This document shows, in pieces, positions 1-10,416 of a stretch of 64,000 nucleotides of DNA (its first letter is position 1; the number at the start of each line of letters is the position of its first letter). The notes below the pieces were generated by a model that saw only the letters and a program-made list of their open reading frames with translations, was not told where the DNA came from and did no database searches. A program made the position numbers and the translations under genes. This stretch comes from Mesotaenium endlicherianum (taxonomy: Eukaryota; Streptophyta; Zygnematophyceae; Zygnematales; Mesotaeniaceae): the NCBI GenBank assembly GCA_009602735.1, contig WELA01006783.1:4312-68311 (forward strand), written 5' to 3'.

Positions 1-133
1 AAAACTTCCAAAATTCATAACTATCTCAATACTTGTCCAAATGACTTAAAGTAAAGGCCAAAGTTCTTCTAAAATCACACTCTATGCATATAAAATACTA
101 GAAAGAAACAAACTACACTTTCATAACCTTACA
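1..133 (-). repeat. Partial LTR, relative of family C
   Basis: The first 133 bases match, with clear divergence, the start of the family C LTR read on the minus strand: shared blocks include the stretch around tcataactatctcaatactt and the terminal cataaccttaca. The end at 133 abuts family A gag sequence (compare 58929 onward), so this is the edge of an element or solo LTR inserted into A1. The rest lies left of the window, so its target-site duplication cannot be checked. Confidence 0.7.
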
Positions 134-1338
134 AGCGCACTGTCGAGGAACTCATGGCATCAAAGGCCAATGTTCAGAACCCACCTCCTGCTGTACAACT
201 CCATGTACCCCTAGGTCAAATACGTGACCGGCTGAATACGGCAGGAATTGCTGCTGCAGGGGCGAGAGGGACTGTTGAGGACACTACTCAGCGAGTAGAT
301 GCCAATGCTGCTGCTGCATTTGCTAATCTACCACCCCAAAGTGTAGACTTGGGAGCATTGTTCGTTCAGATGCAGTCGCAAATGGCGACCATGTATCAGT
401 CCCAGCAGGAGGACAAAAGAATCATAATGTCCCTACTCCGGGACAGAGACCAACTGGGGTCTCACACCACTAGTGGTGGTGGCCGAGGGCCTAGTAAGCC
501 CAAGCCGAAACCTCCCCAGGACTATGATCCTGAGGGAAACAGAAAATATTACCTGATCAAGTTTCTCGCGGATGTTGAGCAGTGGCTGGAGAACTACCCA
601 GAACTGCAAGATTACGAGAAGGTCAGGCACACCGGTGCGCTACTGAAAGGCAGTGCCGCAGACTGGTGGCTTTACTGGAAGGAAGAGCGTAAGGCTCGGC
701 AACTCGGTGACCCTACGTGGGTAGAGTTTGTCGAGAAGTTGCATGAGAAGTTTGATGTCATCAACCAGCAGGAGAAAGCTATCTATGCGATGATCTCCCT
801 GACACTGAAGCAGACCACTTCAGTTGCTGAGTTTGCTCAAAAGTTCCAAGAGAACATGATGAAGCAGCCTGATTTGCCAGAACGGTATAGGATAGCATAC
901 TTCAGGTATGGCTTGAAATCCGAGGTCTCTGGTCATTTTGCTGAGAAAAAGTATGAGAAACTGGCTGACTTGATCCAGGATGCTGACGCCTGGGATCAGC
1001 AGCAGTTCAATCACAAGCGCCAGAGTAACGCTTTGGTGTCCAAGATTGTCAAAAAGCCCCACGATTCCTACAATGCAATTGAAGGAGACCAGGCTGAGGA
1101 TAATCTGGGTGATGAATATGAGTATGAGTACAATGCTATTCAGTCTAGAGGTAGAGGTGGTCCCTCTCGAGGTGGCTATGGAAGGGGTGGTGGTAGGACT
1201 AAGCCGAGACCAGCCTCAGCAAAATCCACTTGCTACCATTGTCAGCAGAAGGGTCACTACAGAGAACAGTGCCCAGTCAAGCACCTGCCAAAGGTCGAGA
1301 GAAAAGACCAGCCTTTAAAAGACAGCAACAGTCAGTAA
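134..1338 (+). CDS. gag: A1 gag polyprotein, partial
   Basis: Nucleocapsid/capsid precursor of a Ty3/gypsy element; it would form the cytoplasmic particle that packages element RNA. The visible part contains a retrotransposon-gag capsid region (around [16 protein letters not shown] and the [11 protein letters not shown] block), an acidic stretch, an RGG-type basic region ([17 protein letters not shown]) and a CCHC zinc knuckle, [14 protein letters not shown], near the C-terminus. Homologous gag frames in A2 and A4 run 479-492 codons and begin about 95 codons upstream, so the first Met here (154) is not the native start; the N-terminal region lies beyond the insertion at 1-133. The 3' end overlaps the pol frame in a different register, as is usual where pol is made by frameshifting. 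Confidence 0.85.
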
Positions 1339-4300
1339 TCCAGTCTACTGACTGTGAGGATGCTAGAGATAGTGAGTCGTCACTAGCTGCCCTCGTAGCA
1401 GGTATTATGGGTCCTGCTGAACTGGATTCACTATGCATGCCTGACAACCAGATAAAGGAGACCATCAGCAATATAGACGTCCAGAGAGTGCACACTCTGG
1501 ATGCTCTTGTTCCACCTGATGTCCAACATTTCTTTGCTACGTCAGGAGAACAATGCGAAAGTCAGGAAAAGACAGTCCCCCCTATCCTACTGCATTGCAT
1601 GATTGCAGGTAGGAAGGTGAGGGCATTTGTTGACGGAGGGGCGTCACATACTTTTATCCACAAGGACTTAGTTAAGCGGCTAAGGCTGCCTACTGTCACC
1701 CAAGGGAATAGAAAAATATTCCTTGGAGATGCCTCAAGTATCCCGGGAGGAGTTATAACCAAGCCTATTGAGGTCCAGTTAGGTTCTGGCATTGCAGTTC
1801 TAACTGAAACGCTTACATTTGAGGTACTCAACACTGGCTTTTATGATCTCGTGCTAGGCAGGTCCTGGCTTAATAGACATCAAGCTGAAGTGTGTTGGAG
1901 CAGAGGTACAGTTAAAGTGAGAGGAGCCAGTGATGGGCAGACTGACTTGGCACCCACCAGTGCTCTTCCTCTTGTCCTGTGTGGATGGCAAATGAAGGAA
2001 AAGAAGAGGCTTCCAGAAGGATGCAAGTTGCTGAATGCAATGGAGTTCGTCAAAAGCTGGAACCAGAAGGAAGACAGAATGTTCTGTCTGCTGCTAAGAG
2101 AGGTACCTCCTCAACCTGAAGAAGTGGTTGAGAAAAAGGTAAGCCCTCCGGAGCACCCTACTGCTGCAAAAATTGTTGCTCAGTACACTGATGTGTTTAA
2201 CATGCCTCCAGGACTACCCCCTAAAAGGGAAGTAGATCATAGGATTGATCTATTACCTGGTAGCCAGCCACCCTGGCAACGCACTTATGGCTTGTCTTAT
2301 TTGGAGAGCGAGGAGTTGAAAACACAGATTGCAGAGCTGGAGGAAAATGGTTACATTTCTCCCAGTAAATCACCGTACGGCGCACCTATCCTATTTGTTA
2401 AGAAAAAGGATGGCAGTATGCGGATGTGTGTGGATTACAGAGCCCTGAACAGAATTACAGTAAAGAACAAGTATGCTTTACCCAGAATCGAGGACTTGCT
2501 TGATACCCTGTCTGGCGCTAAGGTGTTCAGTAAGATAGATCTCAAGAGTGGTTATCATCAAATCAGAATTGCTGAGGGGGATGAACACAAGACTGCTTTC
2601 CGCACACGTTATGGACACTATGAGTTCAACGTGATGCCATTTGGACTGACTAATGCTCCTGCTACCTTTATGGGTGCTATGAATGACATTTTCAGACCTT
2701 ATTTGGATAAGTTTGTGCAAGTTTTCCTGGATGATATTTTAATTTTCTCTAAAGATGAAGCTCAGCACACTGAACACTTAAAGAAAGTGCTGGACACTCT
2801 GCGGAAAAATCACTTGTATGCTAAAATGAGCAAGTGTGATTTCTTTAAGGAAAGTATTGAATTCTTAGGCCACGTTGTCAGTAAAGAGGGCATCAGTGTG
2901 GATCCTAAGAAAGTCCAGACCATAAGGGACTGGCCAGTACCACAGTCTGTCTCTGAAGTTAGATCCTTCCTCGGGTTGGCTAACTACTATAGGAGATTTA
3001 TTGAGAATTATTCCACAAAGGCCAGTAAACTGACTGACCTTACTAAGAAAGACATCGGGTATGTGTGGGGGGAAGAGCAGCAGGCTGCCTTCCAGACCCT
3101 TAAAGATGCCCTTTGTTCTGCCCCAGTGCTAGCCGTGTATGACCCCAGCAAACCGGTGCAGGTGGTTACTGATGCCTCTGATTTTGCCATGGGTGCTATT
3201 TTGTTGCAGCCTGCTGACAAAACCACAAAGGATGGTAAGGTACGGCAGGAGTGGCATCCTGTGTTGTATGAGTCTATGAAATTTAATCCAGCGGAGATTA
3301 ATTACTCAGTGCATGATAAAGAGCTGCTAGCTATCATTCATGTACTCAAACAGTGGAGAGCATACTTACATGGTAAAGCTTTTAAGGTGATTACAGATCA
3401 TCTAGCTCTGACCCACTTTCAGAAGAAGTCCAAGCTGTCGAGGAGGGAGAACCGCTGGAGCCAGATGCTGGAGCAGTTCCAAGTCCAGATCGACTACAAA
3501 CCAGGGAAGTTGAATCCTGCTGATGCACTCTCTAGAAGACCTGACTTGCAAGAAAGGAACTTTAGTCAGCATGCTGTAGATAAAGTCCTGTGTGCACTCA
3601 CTTCACTAAAGGTGAAAAAGTCCTTCCTTGAACAACTTAGGAAAGCCTACCTTTCTGACCCAACATTTGAGCCCAGCCCCACTACTGGTGTGTGTCGTGC
3701 TACTGCACTCGGGTATAAGCTCAAGGGAGGGGTCTGGGTGACTGAAACCACTTCAGGCAGGCTGAAGCTGGTCATTCCTAATAACTTGGAAATAAGGTCT
3801 CTCTTACTGAGTCAAGCTCATGACAGTCTCCTGGGTGGACATTTGGGGCAGGCCAAAACTGTTGGCAAACTGGCAAAACATTATCATTGGGAGGGGTTAC
3901 CCCGGGAGGTCTTGAAATATGTCAAGTCCTGTGACCAGTGTCAGAGAAATAAGTCTCGGCACACACCACCCGGAGGTCTCTTGCAACCGCTACCCATCCC
4001 AGCGGGACGCTGGGAAACTATATCCATGGACTGGGTGGTCTCACTACCAAGAACTGCCAACGGGCATGATTCAATACTGGTAGTCGTGGATAAACTGACA
4101 AAAATGGTCATTTTTATCCCCACAACTGTCAAAGTGACTGCACTCGAAACAGCGAGACAGTTTTACAACCATGTAGTCTGCCAACATGGGCTAACTTCTA
4201 ATATCATCTCAGACAGAGACTCAAAATTCACCTCTAAGTTCTGGAGAGCTTTAATGGGGTTAATGGGAGTCAAACAGCTGCTCAGCACAGCAAACCATCC

Positions 4301-5141
4301 TCAGACTGATGCGCAGACTGAAAGAACTAATCGAGTTCTGCAGGAGGTGCTGAGAGCATATATTAATTAAAAACAAGATAATTGGGATGACCTGTTGCCT
4401 CAAATTCAGTTTGCGGTCAACAGTGCGATGCACGCGTCAACGGGCAAGACTCCTTTTGAACTCAGCCTGGGTAGAGTTCCTAAGTCTCCTTCAGATGTAC
4501 TAGGGGAGTCTTTAACTTGCCCTGAAGGGATTGACAACCCGATCTCCCTCCAGTTAACTCAGGAGTTTGCTGACACCCTGTCAGTCCAACGAAACCTGCA
4601 CAGGGCCCAAGAAAACCAACAAAAATACGCTAATCAACACCGTCGAGAACTGACATTTTCCAAGGGGGATTTAGTCAAACTGCATTCTCAGCACCTGTAC
4701 CTCCCTGGTGTGGTCAAGAAAAAGCTTGGTCCTGTTTGGGTCGGTCCNGGTCCTGTTTGGGTCGGTCCATATTCGGTGGTACGTCGTATCGGCCAGAATG
4801 CTTACAAATTGAACATGTCAGCTGAATACAAGGGTCACCCGATCTTTAATGTCTCCTTCCTGGAACCATACATCAACGGTGATACAATGTTCACAGGTCG
4901 GTTACCTGTCCAACCGGGACCGGTCCCCGCTGTCCTGGACGGCGACCCTGAGGAATATGAGGTCGATGAGATTTTAGACGCTCGCTCGGTCCGTCGATCG
5001 TCTAAATATATCATGAAATACCTCATTCGATGGAAGGGTTACGATGCCTCTGGGGACACTTGGGAATTTAAGGACCACTTACCCAATGCCAAAGGGGCGT
5101 TGAAACGGTTCCACCTTCGGGCCGCTAGAGCCCCTTCATAA
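1230..5141 (+). pseudogene. pol: A1 pol region (PR-RT-RH-IN-chromodomain), broken
   Basis: Pol span of A1. In order it shows aspartic protease ([10 protein letters not shown]), reverse transcriptase ([19 protein letters not shown]), RNase H ([15 protein letters not shown]), the integrase HHCC zinc-binding region and DDE core ([26 protein letters not shown]), and a C-terminal chromodomain around [18 protein letters not shown]. Domain order RT-RH-IN places it in Ty3/gypsy; the chromodomain places it among chromoviruses. It is broken once or twice and is treated as a fossil. Compare the open copy in A2. Confidence 0.88.
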
Positions 5142-5531
5142 CTGTCATTTCAATTGACACGGGAAGGTGACAGGCGGTCCTGTCTCCATTTAAGTTGGAG
5201 GGGAAAATATATGACAGTTAGTGAGCGAGAGCGATAAAGGAACAGTTACGTGCATCCTAAATGTCAGCATAGTGACAGAGGGGACAGCCTGGCCCACATA
5301 AAGCACCTTGAGCTGAAGAAAAAAGGGCCTCGCACAACACTACACCACTTAACTCACCCTACAACAGAATCATACGTTTATGTTTAGCGCATCGCAACTA
5401 CGTCAACGTTTAGCAATCAACCTGTAAGGTAAACAGCATCGAATCCACTATACTAATACTAACATACTTCTTGCAATCCCTATGACAAAGGTCCATACCC
5501 TACTAACTTGTGCCCTGGTTACATGCACAGG
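5142..5531 (+). promoter_or_regulatory. pol-ORF3 spacer with splice-like signals (A1)
   Basis: This 390-bp spacer has no long frame. It holds the internal polypurine copy and, close to ORF3, a donor-like ctgtaaggtaaac (5422-5434), an exact TACTAAC branch-point-like heptamer (5501-5507) and an acceptor-like ttacatgcacag ending at 5530, one base before the ORF3 ATG. All three are conserved in A2. That makes a short leader intron, or acceptance of a spliced subgenomic RNA as env-position genes commonly use, plausible. Splicing itself is inferred. Confidence 0.45.
5191..5203 (+). other. Internal copy of the polypurine tract (A1)
   Basis: The sequence taagttggagggg lies just after pol and repeats 12 of 13 bases of the 3' polypurine tract at 7308-7320. 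It could be a central PPT used as a second plus-strand primer, or a relic of where the element once ended before ORF3 was gained. The same duplication is present in A2 and A3. Confidence 0.6.
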
Positions 5532-7208
5532 ATGGCGCCCACCACACAAAAGGAGGATAGAAAGCGCAAGGCGGAAGAAGCCAGGAGGACAATGGAGCAA
5601 TACCAGAAGGAGCTGGCGGCGACGTCCCTCACCAGGAGAGAACAAGAAAGGGTCCGCAAACAACAAGAGGCGGCAGAAGAGGCACAGAGGAAGAAGGATC
5701 AGGAAGCGGAAAACCTCAGGAAGGCTGAGGAGGAGAGACAGAAGAAACAGCAAGAAGAAGCGGCAGCGGCAGAAGAGGAGAAAAGAAAAAAGATTGAAGC
5801 GGACAGACAGAAGAGCTTGGCCACTTACAGGTATACTGTGGTGGGTGGCCAAAACTTCGATAACCTGAAGGAAGCATTGCTGGCAGCCCAGGAGATCAAC
5901 AGGCTGGAACAGACAACACTGCTACAGAAGGAAGGAGCTACAGCACTGGACAGGTACATCGAGACACACACCGGCGTGGTCCTTTACGAAGATTATGCTA
6001 AGATGGTGGGCTATACAGCAGAGCAGGCCCGGTATCTCGCAGATGATTCAGAGGACAAGCCGGTCCCCATACCGGGAATAGTGGGAGATCAGAGACTCAT
6101 CCGGATGGTGAGCATGCGGCCCGATAGCTTTAAGGATACGGTATTCTACCTCACACTCCTGCCAGCTTACAATGAAGTTGAGAGAAGGAGCTGGGAGTAC
6201 TTGGCCAGGGAAGCAGGACAGCAGATGTTCTCTCCCCACTGGTTCCCGTGTAAACTGAGGAAGGCTGAGCACGGACCCCAGTACTACCAGCAGCCAACAG
6301 ACTGGAGGTGGATGACCGTCACAAATAAGAAGCAGGAGTGTGACCGAGCCCAACCGGATGACTTCCACTATGGCCTAGACGGCTATCTCATCCTACCACC
6401 TCACATTGCCCCTTGGGACCCCAGGCTGAATGGATGCCTGAGCAATATGAATGCAGAGACCAAGGAACATAGGAGGAGGGGAAGAGACTACTTCTCTAAG
6501 GGAAAGCATGCCTTTGTCAAATGGGCAAAGAATGCAGGCCGGATAGATATCAGTAGGCTGAAGGCCAAGCAACCTCCAGCGCGCCCTAAGAAAGGGAGGT
6601 CGGTAGACTACTCCATGTCTACTAGGGAGCAGGACGACTTAGTGGACGAGACCCCTACTCTCTCCGAGGAGGAGGATGAGGAGGATGAGGAAGAAGAACA
6701 AGGCAGAGGAGAAGCATCAGCAGCAGGTACTCAGGATACCCAGGGACAGGCAGTGGCACTTCCTAAAGAACCACGATCAGGTGTGTGGAATGTGATCCCC
6801 GTTATGGCGACAACTGGACCCCGCGCTCGCTCCCCCAGCCCACCTGCCCAAGCAGGGGAAGAAGCTGATCTGACTGTACTGGGCAGCAGACACAGACAGA
6901 AATCCCCAGAGGACAGGGGTGCCAGAAGAGGGACACGCGGGTGGGCCAGAGGTATGCCAGCCTCCCCCTCCGCTCAGGGGCATGTACCTCTAGCCAATGT
7001 ATTTCAGCATCCTACTGGAATGCCTGTCTATGTGGGCATCAACACCCAAGTGGTTGAAGAGCAGGCTACCATCCTTCGTTCTCCTCGAGGTCCAACTTTA
7101 GAGCAAACCGGGTTCTTTAGAAGGCCAGCTGACAGACCTAGAGGGCTGTCCAGATCTAGGTCCAGATCTCCGTCCCCTGATCCTGAAGCCCCAGGAACCA
7201 CCCCTTAA
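5532..7208 (+). CDS. A1 ORF3, extra gene of unknown function in env position
   Basis: A 558-codon frame in sense orientation between pol and the 3' LTR. I take the ATG at 5532 (MAPTTQKEDRKRK) because it follows an acceptor-like site; the frame stays open 8 codons further up. Residues ~5-100 are Lys/Glu/Arg-rich and predicted coiled coil; ~100-350 are rich in Trp/Tyr/Pro and look globular; ~385-400 is an acidic run (SEEEDEEDEEEEQ); the C-terminus is SR/SP-rich (GLSRSRSRSPSPD). No signal peptide or membrane span is evident, so it does not look like an envelope protein. It matches no gag, pol, protease or transposase motif I know. The A2 copy differs at fewer than ten residues. Nuclear or RNA-binding action is a guess from the SR-rich tail. 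Confidence 0.75.
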   Translation: MAPTTQKEDRKRKAEEARRTMEQYQKELAATSLTRREQERVRKQQEAAEEAQRKKDQEAENLRKAEEERQKKQQEEAAAAEEEKRKKIEADRQKSLATYRYTVVGGQNFDNLKEALLAAQEINRLEQTTLLQKEGATALDRYIETHTGVVLYEDYAKMVGYTAEQARYLADDSEDKPVPIPGIVGDQRLIRMVSMRPDSFKDTVFYLTLLPAYNEVERRSWEYLAREAGQQMFSPHWFPCKLRKAEHGPQYYQQPTDWRWMTVTNKKQECDRAQPDDFHYGLDGYLILPPHIAPWDPRLNGCLSNMNAETKEHRRRGRDYFSKGKHAFVKWAKNAGRIDISRLKAKQPPARPKKGRSVDYSMSTREQDDLVDETPTLSEEEDEEDEEEEQGRGEASAAGTQDTQGQAVALPKEPRSGVWNVIPVMATTGPRARSPSPPAQAGEEADLTVLGSRHRQKSPEDRGARRGTRGWARGMPASPSAQGHVPLANVFQHPTGMPVYVGINTQVVEEQATILRSPRGPTLEQTGFFRRPADRPRGLSRSRSRSPSPDPEAPGTTP

Positions 7209-7307
7209 GGTGACAGGCTGAAAAGATAGTCAGTAAGGGAGGCTGGTCAGGGTCAGTTTCTTTATTTAAAGCTTTTGCAGTTTAATGTTGTCGAGGCGAC
7301 AACAAGT

Positions 7308-7320
7308 TAAGTTGGAGGGA
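7308..7320 (+). other. 3' polypurine tract of A1
   Basis: Purine-rich taagttggaggga directly precedes the 3' LTR start (tgtaatgaatc), the place and composition expected of the plus-strand primer. Confidence 0.85.
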
Positions 7321-7321
7321 T

Positions 7322-8041
7322 TGTAATGAATCAGTATATTAGTGGATATAATATTCATTTAAATATAATAGTTAATTAAGTTCAGCCTGCTGAACTTTAG
7401 TTAATAATCAGTCTGCTGGACTTTACATAATTATCAGTTTAATGACTCGGCCAAAAGCAGCAGGCTGAAGTCAACTTAAGTCAGCTTGCTGACACATTCT
7501 TTGACAGCCAGCTGACTTCCGTACTCGGTAGCAGCGAACTGCCTTGATATGCATCTAAGTGCGATATGCTAGATGAATGGCCAGATGACATCCCTATGAT
7601 GGATGGCTATTCGGGATGATGGGAGATGGCGGTGGATTTGGTTAACCGAGGTCCTACCAACGTGGTTAACTCCCGGGTAGGCGGTGCCATCGCACTGACC
7701 GTTGAACAGTAAACTCATTCCATGTACATATGCTAGGCATTGCTCTCGAGTTCGGCATTCGAAAACGAGGCCAACTCTCCTGTACAGCTTACTGAGAGTG
7801 ATCTGAATCCAAGGCGAGAAGCCATTGATACGCACTGTCTTCTAACCTTGCTTATGTATGAGTTTACTGATTTGCATTATTGATGCGAGTTTACTCGCAT
7901 TTGACTTACGAGTATTATTCACTGCTAGTGTATTGTCCTTTGCCGTTGAACCAGTTAACGGAAATTGCCATCAAGATTACTTGCTGATATAAAGATCTTT
8001 ATTAATTGTTAATCGCTTATTTGGTAAGTCGATTTATTTCA
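7322..8041 (+). repeat. 3' LTR of A1 (720 bp)
   Basis: Begins TG (tgtaatgaatcag) and ends CA (cgatttatttca). The same LTR occurs at 21780, 33514, 41588, 54618 and 57904. U3 carries five CAGC/GCTG-type palindromes (7380-7515). A tataaag lies at 7988-7994, only about 47 bp from the LTR end. An antisense frame of 88 codons (7569-7835, minus) is kept in nearly all copies. Confidence 0.95.
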
Positions 8042-9357
8042 AGAAGGCTCAACAACTCGGTGACCCTACTTAGGTAGAGTTTGTGAAGAAACTGCATGAG
8101 AAGTTTGATGTCATCAATTAGCAGGATAAAGCTATCTATGCCATGATCTCCCTGACACTGAATCAGAGCACTTCAGTTGCTAAGTTTGCTCAAAAGTTTC
8201 ACGAGAATATGATGAAGCAGATAGACTTGCCAGAGCGGTATAGGATAGCATACTTCAGGTATGGCTTGAAGTCCGAAGTCTTTGGTCATTTAACTGAAAA
8301 GAAGTATGAGAAATTGGCTGACTTTATCCAGGACGCTGATGCCTTGGATCAGCAGCAGTTCAATCACAAGCGCCAGAGTAATGCTTTGGTGTCTAAAATT
8401 GTCAAAAAGCCCCACGGTTCCACAATGCAATTGAAGGAGACCAGGCTGAGGATGATCAGGGTGATGAGTATGAGTATGAGTACAATGCTATACCGTCTAG
8501 AGTGAGAGGCGGTCACTCTCGAGGTGGCTATGGAAGAGGTGGCGGTAGGATTAAGCCGAGACCAGCCTCAGCAAAATCTGCTTCCATTGCCAGCAGACGG
8601 GTCACTTCAGAGAGCAGTGTCCAAACAAGCACCTCCCAAAGGTCGAGAGAAAGGACCAGCCTTTAAAAGACAGCAACACTCATTAATCCAGTCTACTGAC
8701 TGTGAGGATGCCAGAGATAGTGAGTCGTCACTAGCTGCTCTCGTAGCATGTATTATGGGTCCTGCTGAACTGGATTCACTATGCATGCCTAACAAACAGA
8801 TAGAGGAGACCATCAGCAATATAGACCTCTAGAGAGTGCACACTCTGGATGATCTTGTTCCACCTGATGTCCAACATTTCTTTGCTAAGTCAGGAGAACA
8901 ATGCGAAAGTCAGGATAAGTCAGTCTTCCCTATCCTACTGCATTGCATGATTGCAGGTAGAAAGGTGAGGGCATTTGTTGACAGAGGGACGTCACATACT
9001 TTCATCCATAAGGACTTAGTTAAGCGGCTAAGGCTGTCTACCGTCACCCAGGAGAATAGAAAAATATTCCTTGGAGATACCTCAAGTATCCCGGGAGGAA
9101 TAAGAACCAAGCCTATTGAGGTCCAGTTAGGTTCTGGCATTGCAGTTCTAATTGAAACGCTTACATTTGAGGTACTTAACACTGGATTTTATGATCTTGT
9201 GCTAGGCGAGTCCTGGCTTAATAGACATCGAGCTGAAGTGTGTTGGAGCAGAGGTACAATTAAAATTAGAGGAGCCAGTGATGGGCAGACTAACTTGGCA
9301 CCCACCAGTGCTCTTCCTCTTGTCCTGTTTGGATGGCAAAAGAAGGAGAAGAAGAGG
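8042..9357 (+). mobile_element. Element A0, older family A fragment (gag to protease)
   Basis: Starts mid-gag exactly at the end of the A1 LTR and matches A1 from about 685 to 2010: capsid C-terminal half, basic region, zinc-knuckle region and protease. It carries many changes and several breaks, so it is clearly older than A1, which inserted into it. It ends abruptly at about 9357 next to unrelated sequence; its pol remainder is not found elsewhere in the window. Confidence 0.85.
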
Positions 9358-10416
9358 GTCATGATTTATTATGTTGTGGTTGACGTACAAAACCAAGCTC
9401 TACATGTGTGACCCATCAACCTAGGAAGACCAACTTTGCATTGACTTTATGCATCCATATGTTGACCTTCTCTAGATTTCCGAGTCACCAAAGTGTAGTG
9501 CGTCAAAGCATCTTCCGAATGGCACCGGTTTCGCGTCATTTGGTTATTCATCGAGCGAGATAGACGCAATCTACTCCGCACTCCTTTCGGCACCTAGCGG
9601 AACCACACCAAATGGCCAACTTGTGACTCCATACACCCAAAGGTGACAATGTTGACTATTCGTGACCCCAAGGACCCCTAGCTTTGTGCGCACAACTCCG
9701 CGAGCCCTTTTGACTACATAAGTCTTGCATTTCCATAGTATAAGTGCATCGTTGAGGCTATAACTTGGTGACTGCATCACCTACTCCTAGAGGAAGCTTC
9801 CTCAAGTTCCAGATTCACTTTTGAGGCGCTATCTAGGTAGAACTACCCAAGGTAAGCTACACCAATGAGAGACACTTAGCATATTTTACGTGCTTTGCTT
9901 TGATTGGTTTGAGTTATGCTTAGCCTATAGGAGTGCTAGTACATGCCTTGTACACATTTGTGGACAAAGGAGAGCCTCCTAGAGTGACTACATGCATTGG
10001 ATCCGCCGCACACGACGTCGGGTTTCCAGGAGTATAAGTGCTAGAGTTGTCCCTAGAGGAACATCTTTTTAGAAGTCCCATTATGCCAGTTGGAAGTCAC
10101 AGAGATCATCAGTAAAGCTTACACTTTTATCTCTTGTGTTTTCAGGACCACTTAGTCTCTCTCTTGTGAAGAGCAAGCCTTGCTGGCTTCCAGTCACTAG
10201 AAGAACTTCACAAGTGGTGAGCAAAGTCACAGCTTATACCCCCTGCCATAGACTACTCTTGAAGATCATGATGTGCTTCCAATGATCTTTTGGGCCAGAC
10301 TTCATTAATTATTTTCCTACCAAATTACAGTCTTGGTGTGCTCACTCTGGAGAGTACACACTCCTTACTTCTAAAAAGATATCTCTTTGCCTGCACGTAA
10401 TTAGAATCTTCAGCGT
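9358..10416 (+). repeat. Probable LTR/leader of element E
   Basis: About 1.06 kb with no supported frame between the end of the A0 fragment and the E gag ATG. Composition (caccggtttcgcgtcatttgg, many short AT/GC alternations) recalls plant gypsy LTR and leader DNA, but I could not find a second copy, a clear primer site or LTR ends. A tg at 9361 is a possible start. Confidence 0.3.

Larger units (their letters stand above)
134..8041 (+). mobile_element. Element A1, Ty3/gypsy chromovirus (5' part outside window)
   Basis: Family A retrotransposon in plus orientation: gag, pol (protease, reverse transcriptase, RNase H, integrase, chromodomain), an extra gene (ORF3), polypurine tract and 3' LTR. 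The 5' end is separated from it by the C-like insertion at 1-133. Its 3' LTR is followed at once by gag sequence of another A copy (8042 on), so A1 jumped into an older relative. Gag and ORF3 look open; pol has about one or two breaks. Protein identity to A2 is very high, suggesting a recent insertion. Confidence 0.9.

Noticed and set aside
5448-5852. Antisense frame rich in Leu/Phe opposite ORF3, suggestive of a membrane protein
   Set aside because: It is the complement of the Lys/Glu/Arg-rich coiled coil; hydrophobicity is a composition shadow, and it recurs only because ORF3 recurs.
5532-7208. ORF3 as a retroviral-type envelope gene
   Set aside because: Right position, but no signal peptide, no membrane span, no cysteine pattern or cleavage site; SR/SP-rich tail points elsewhere.
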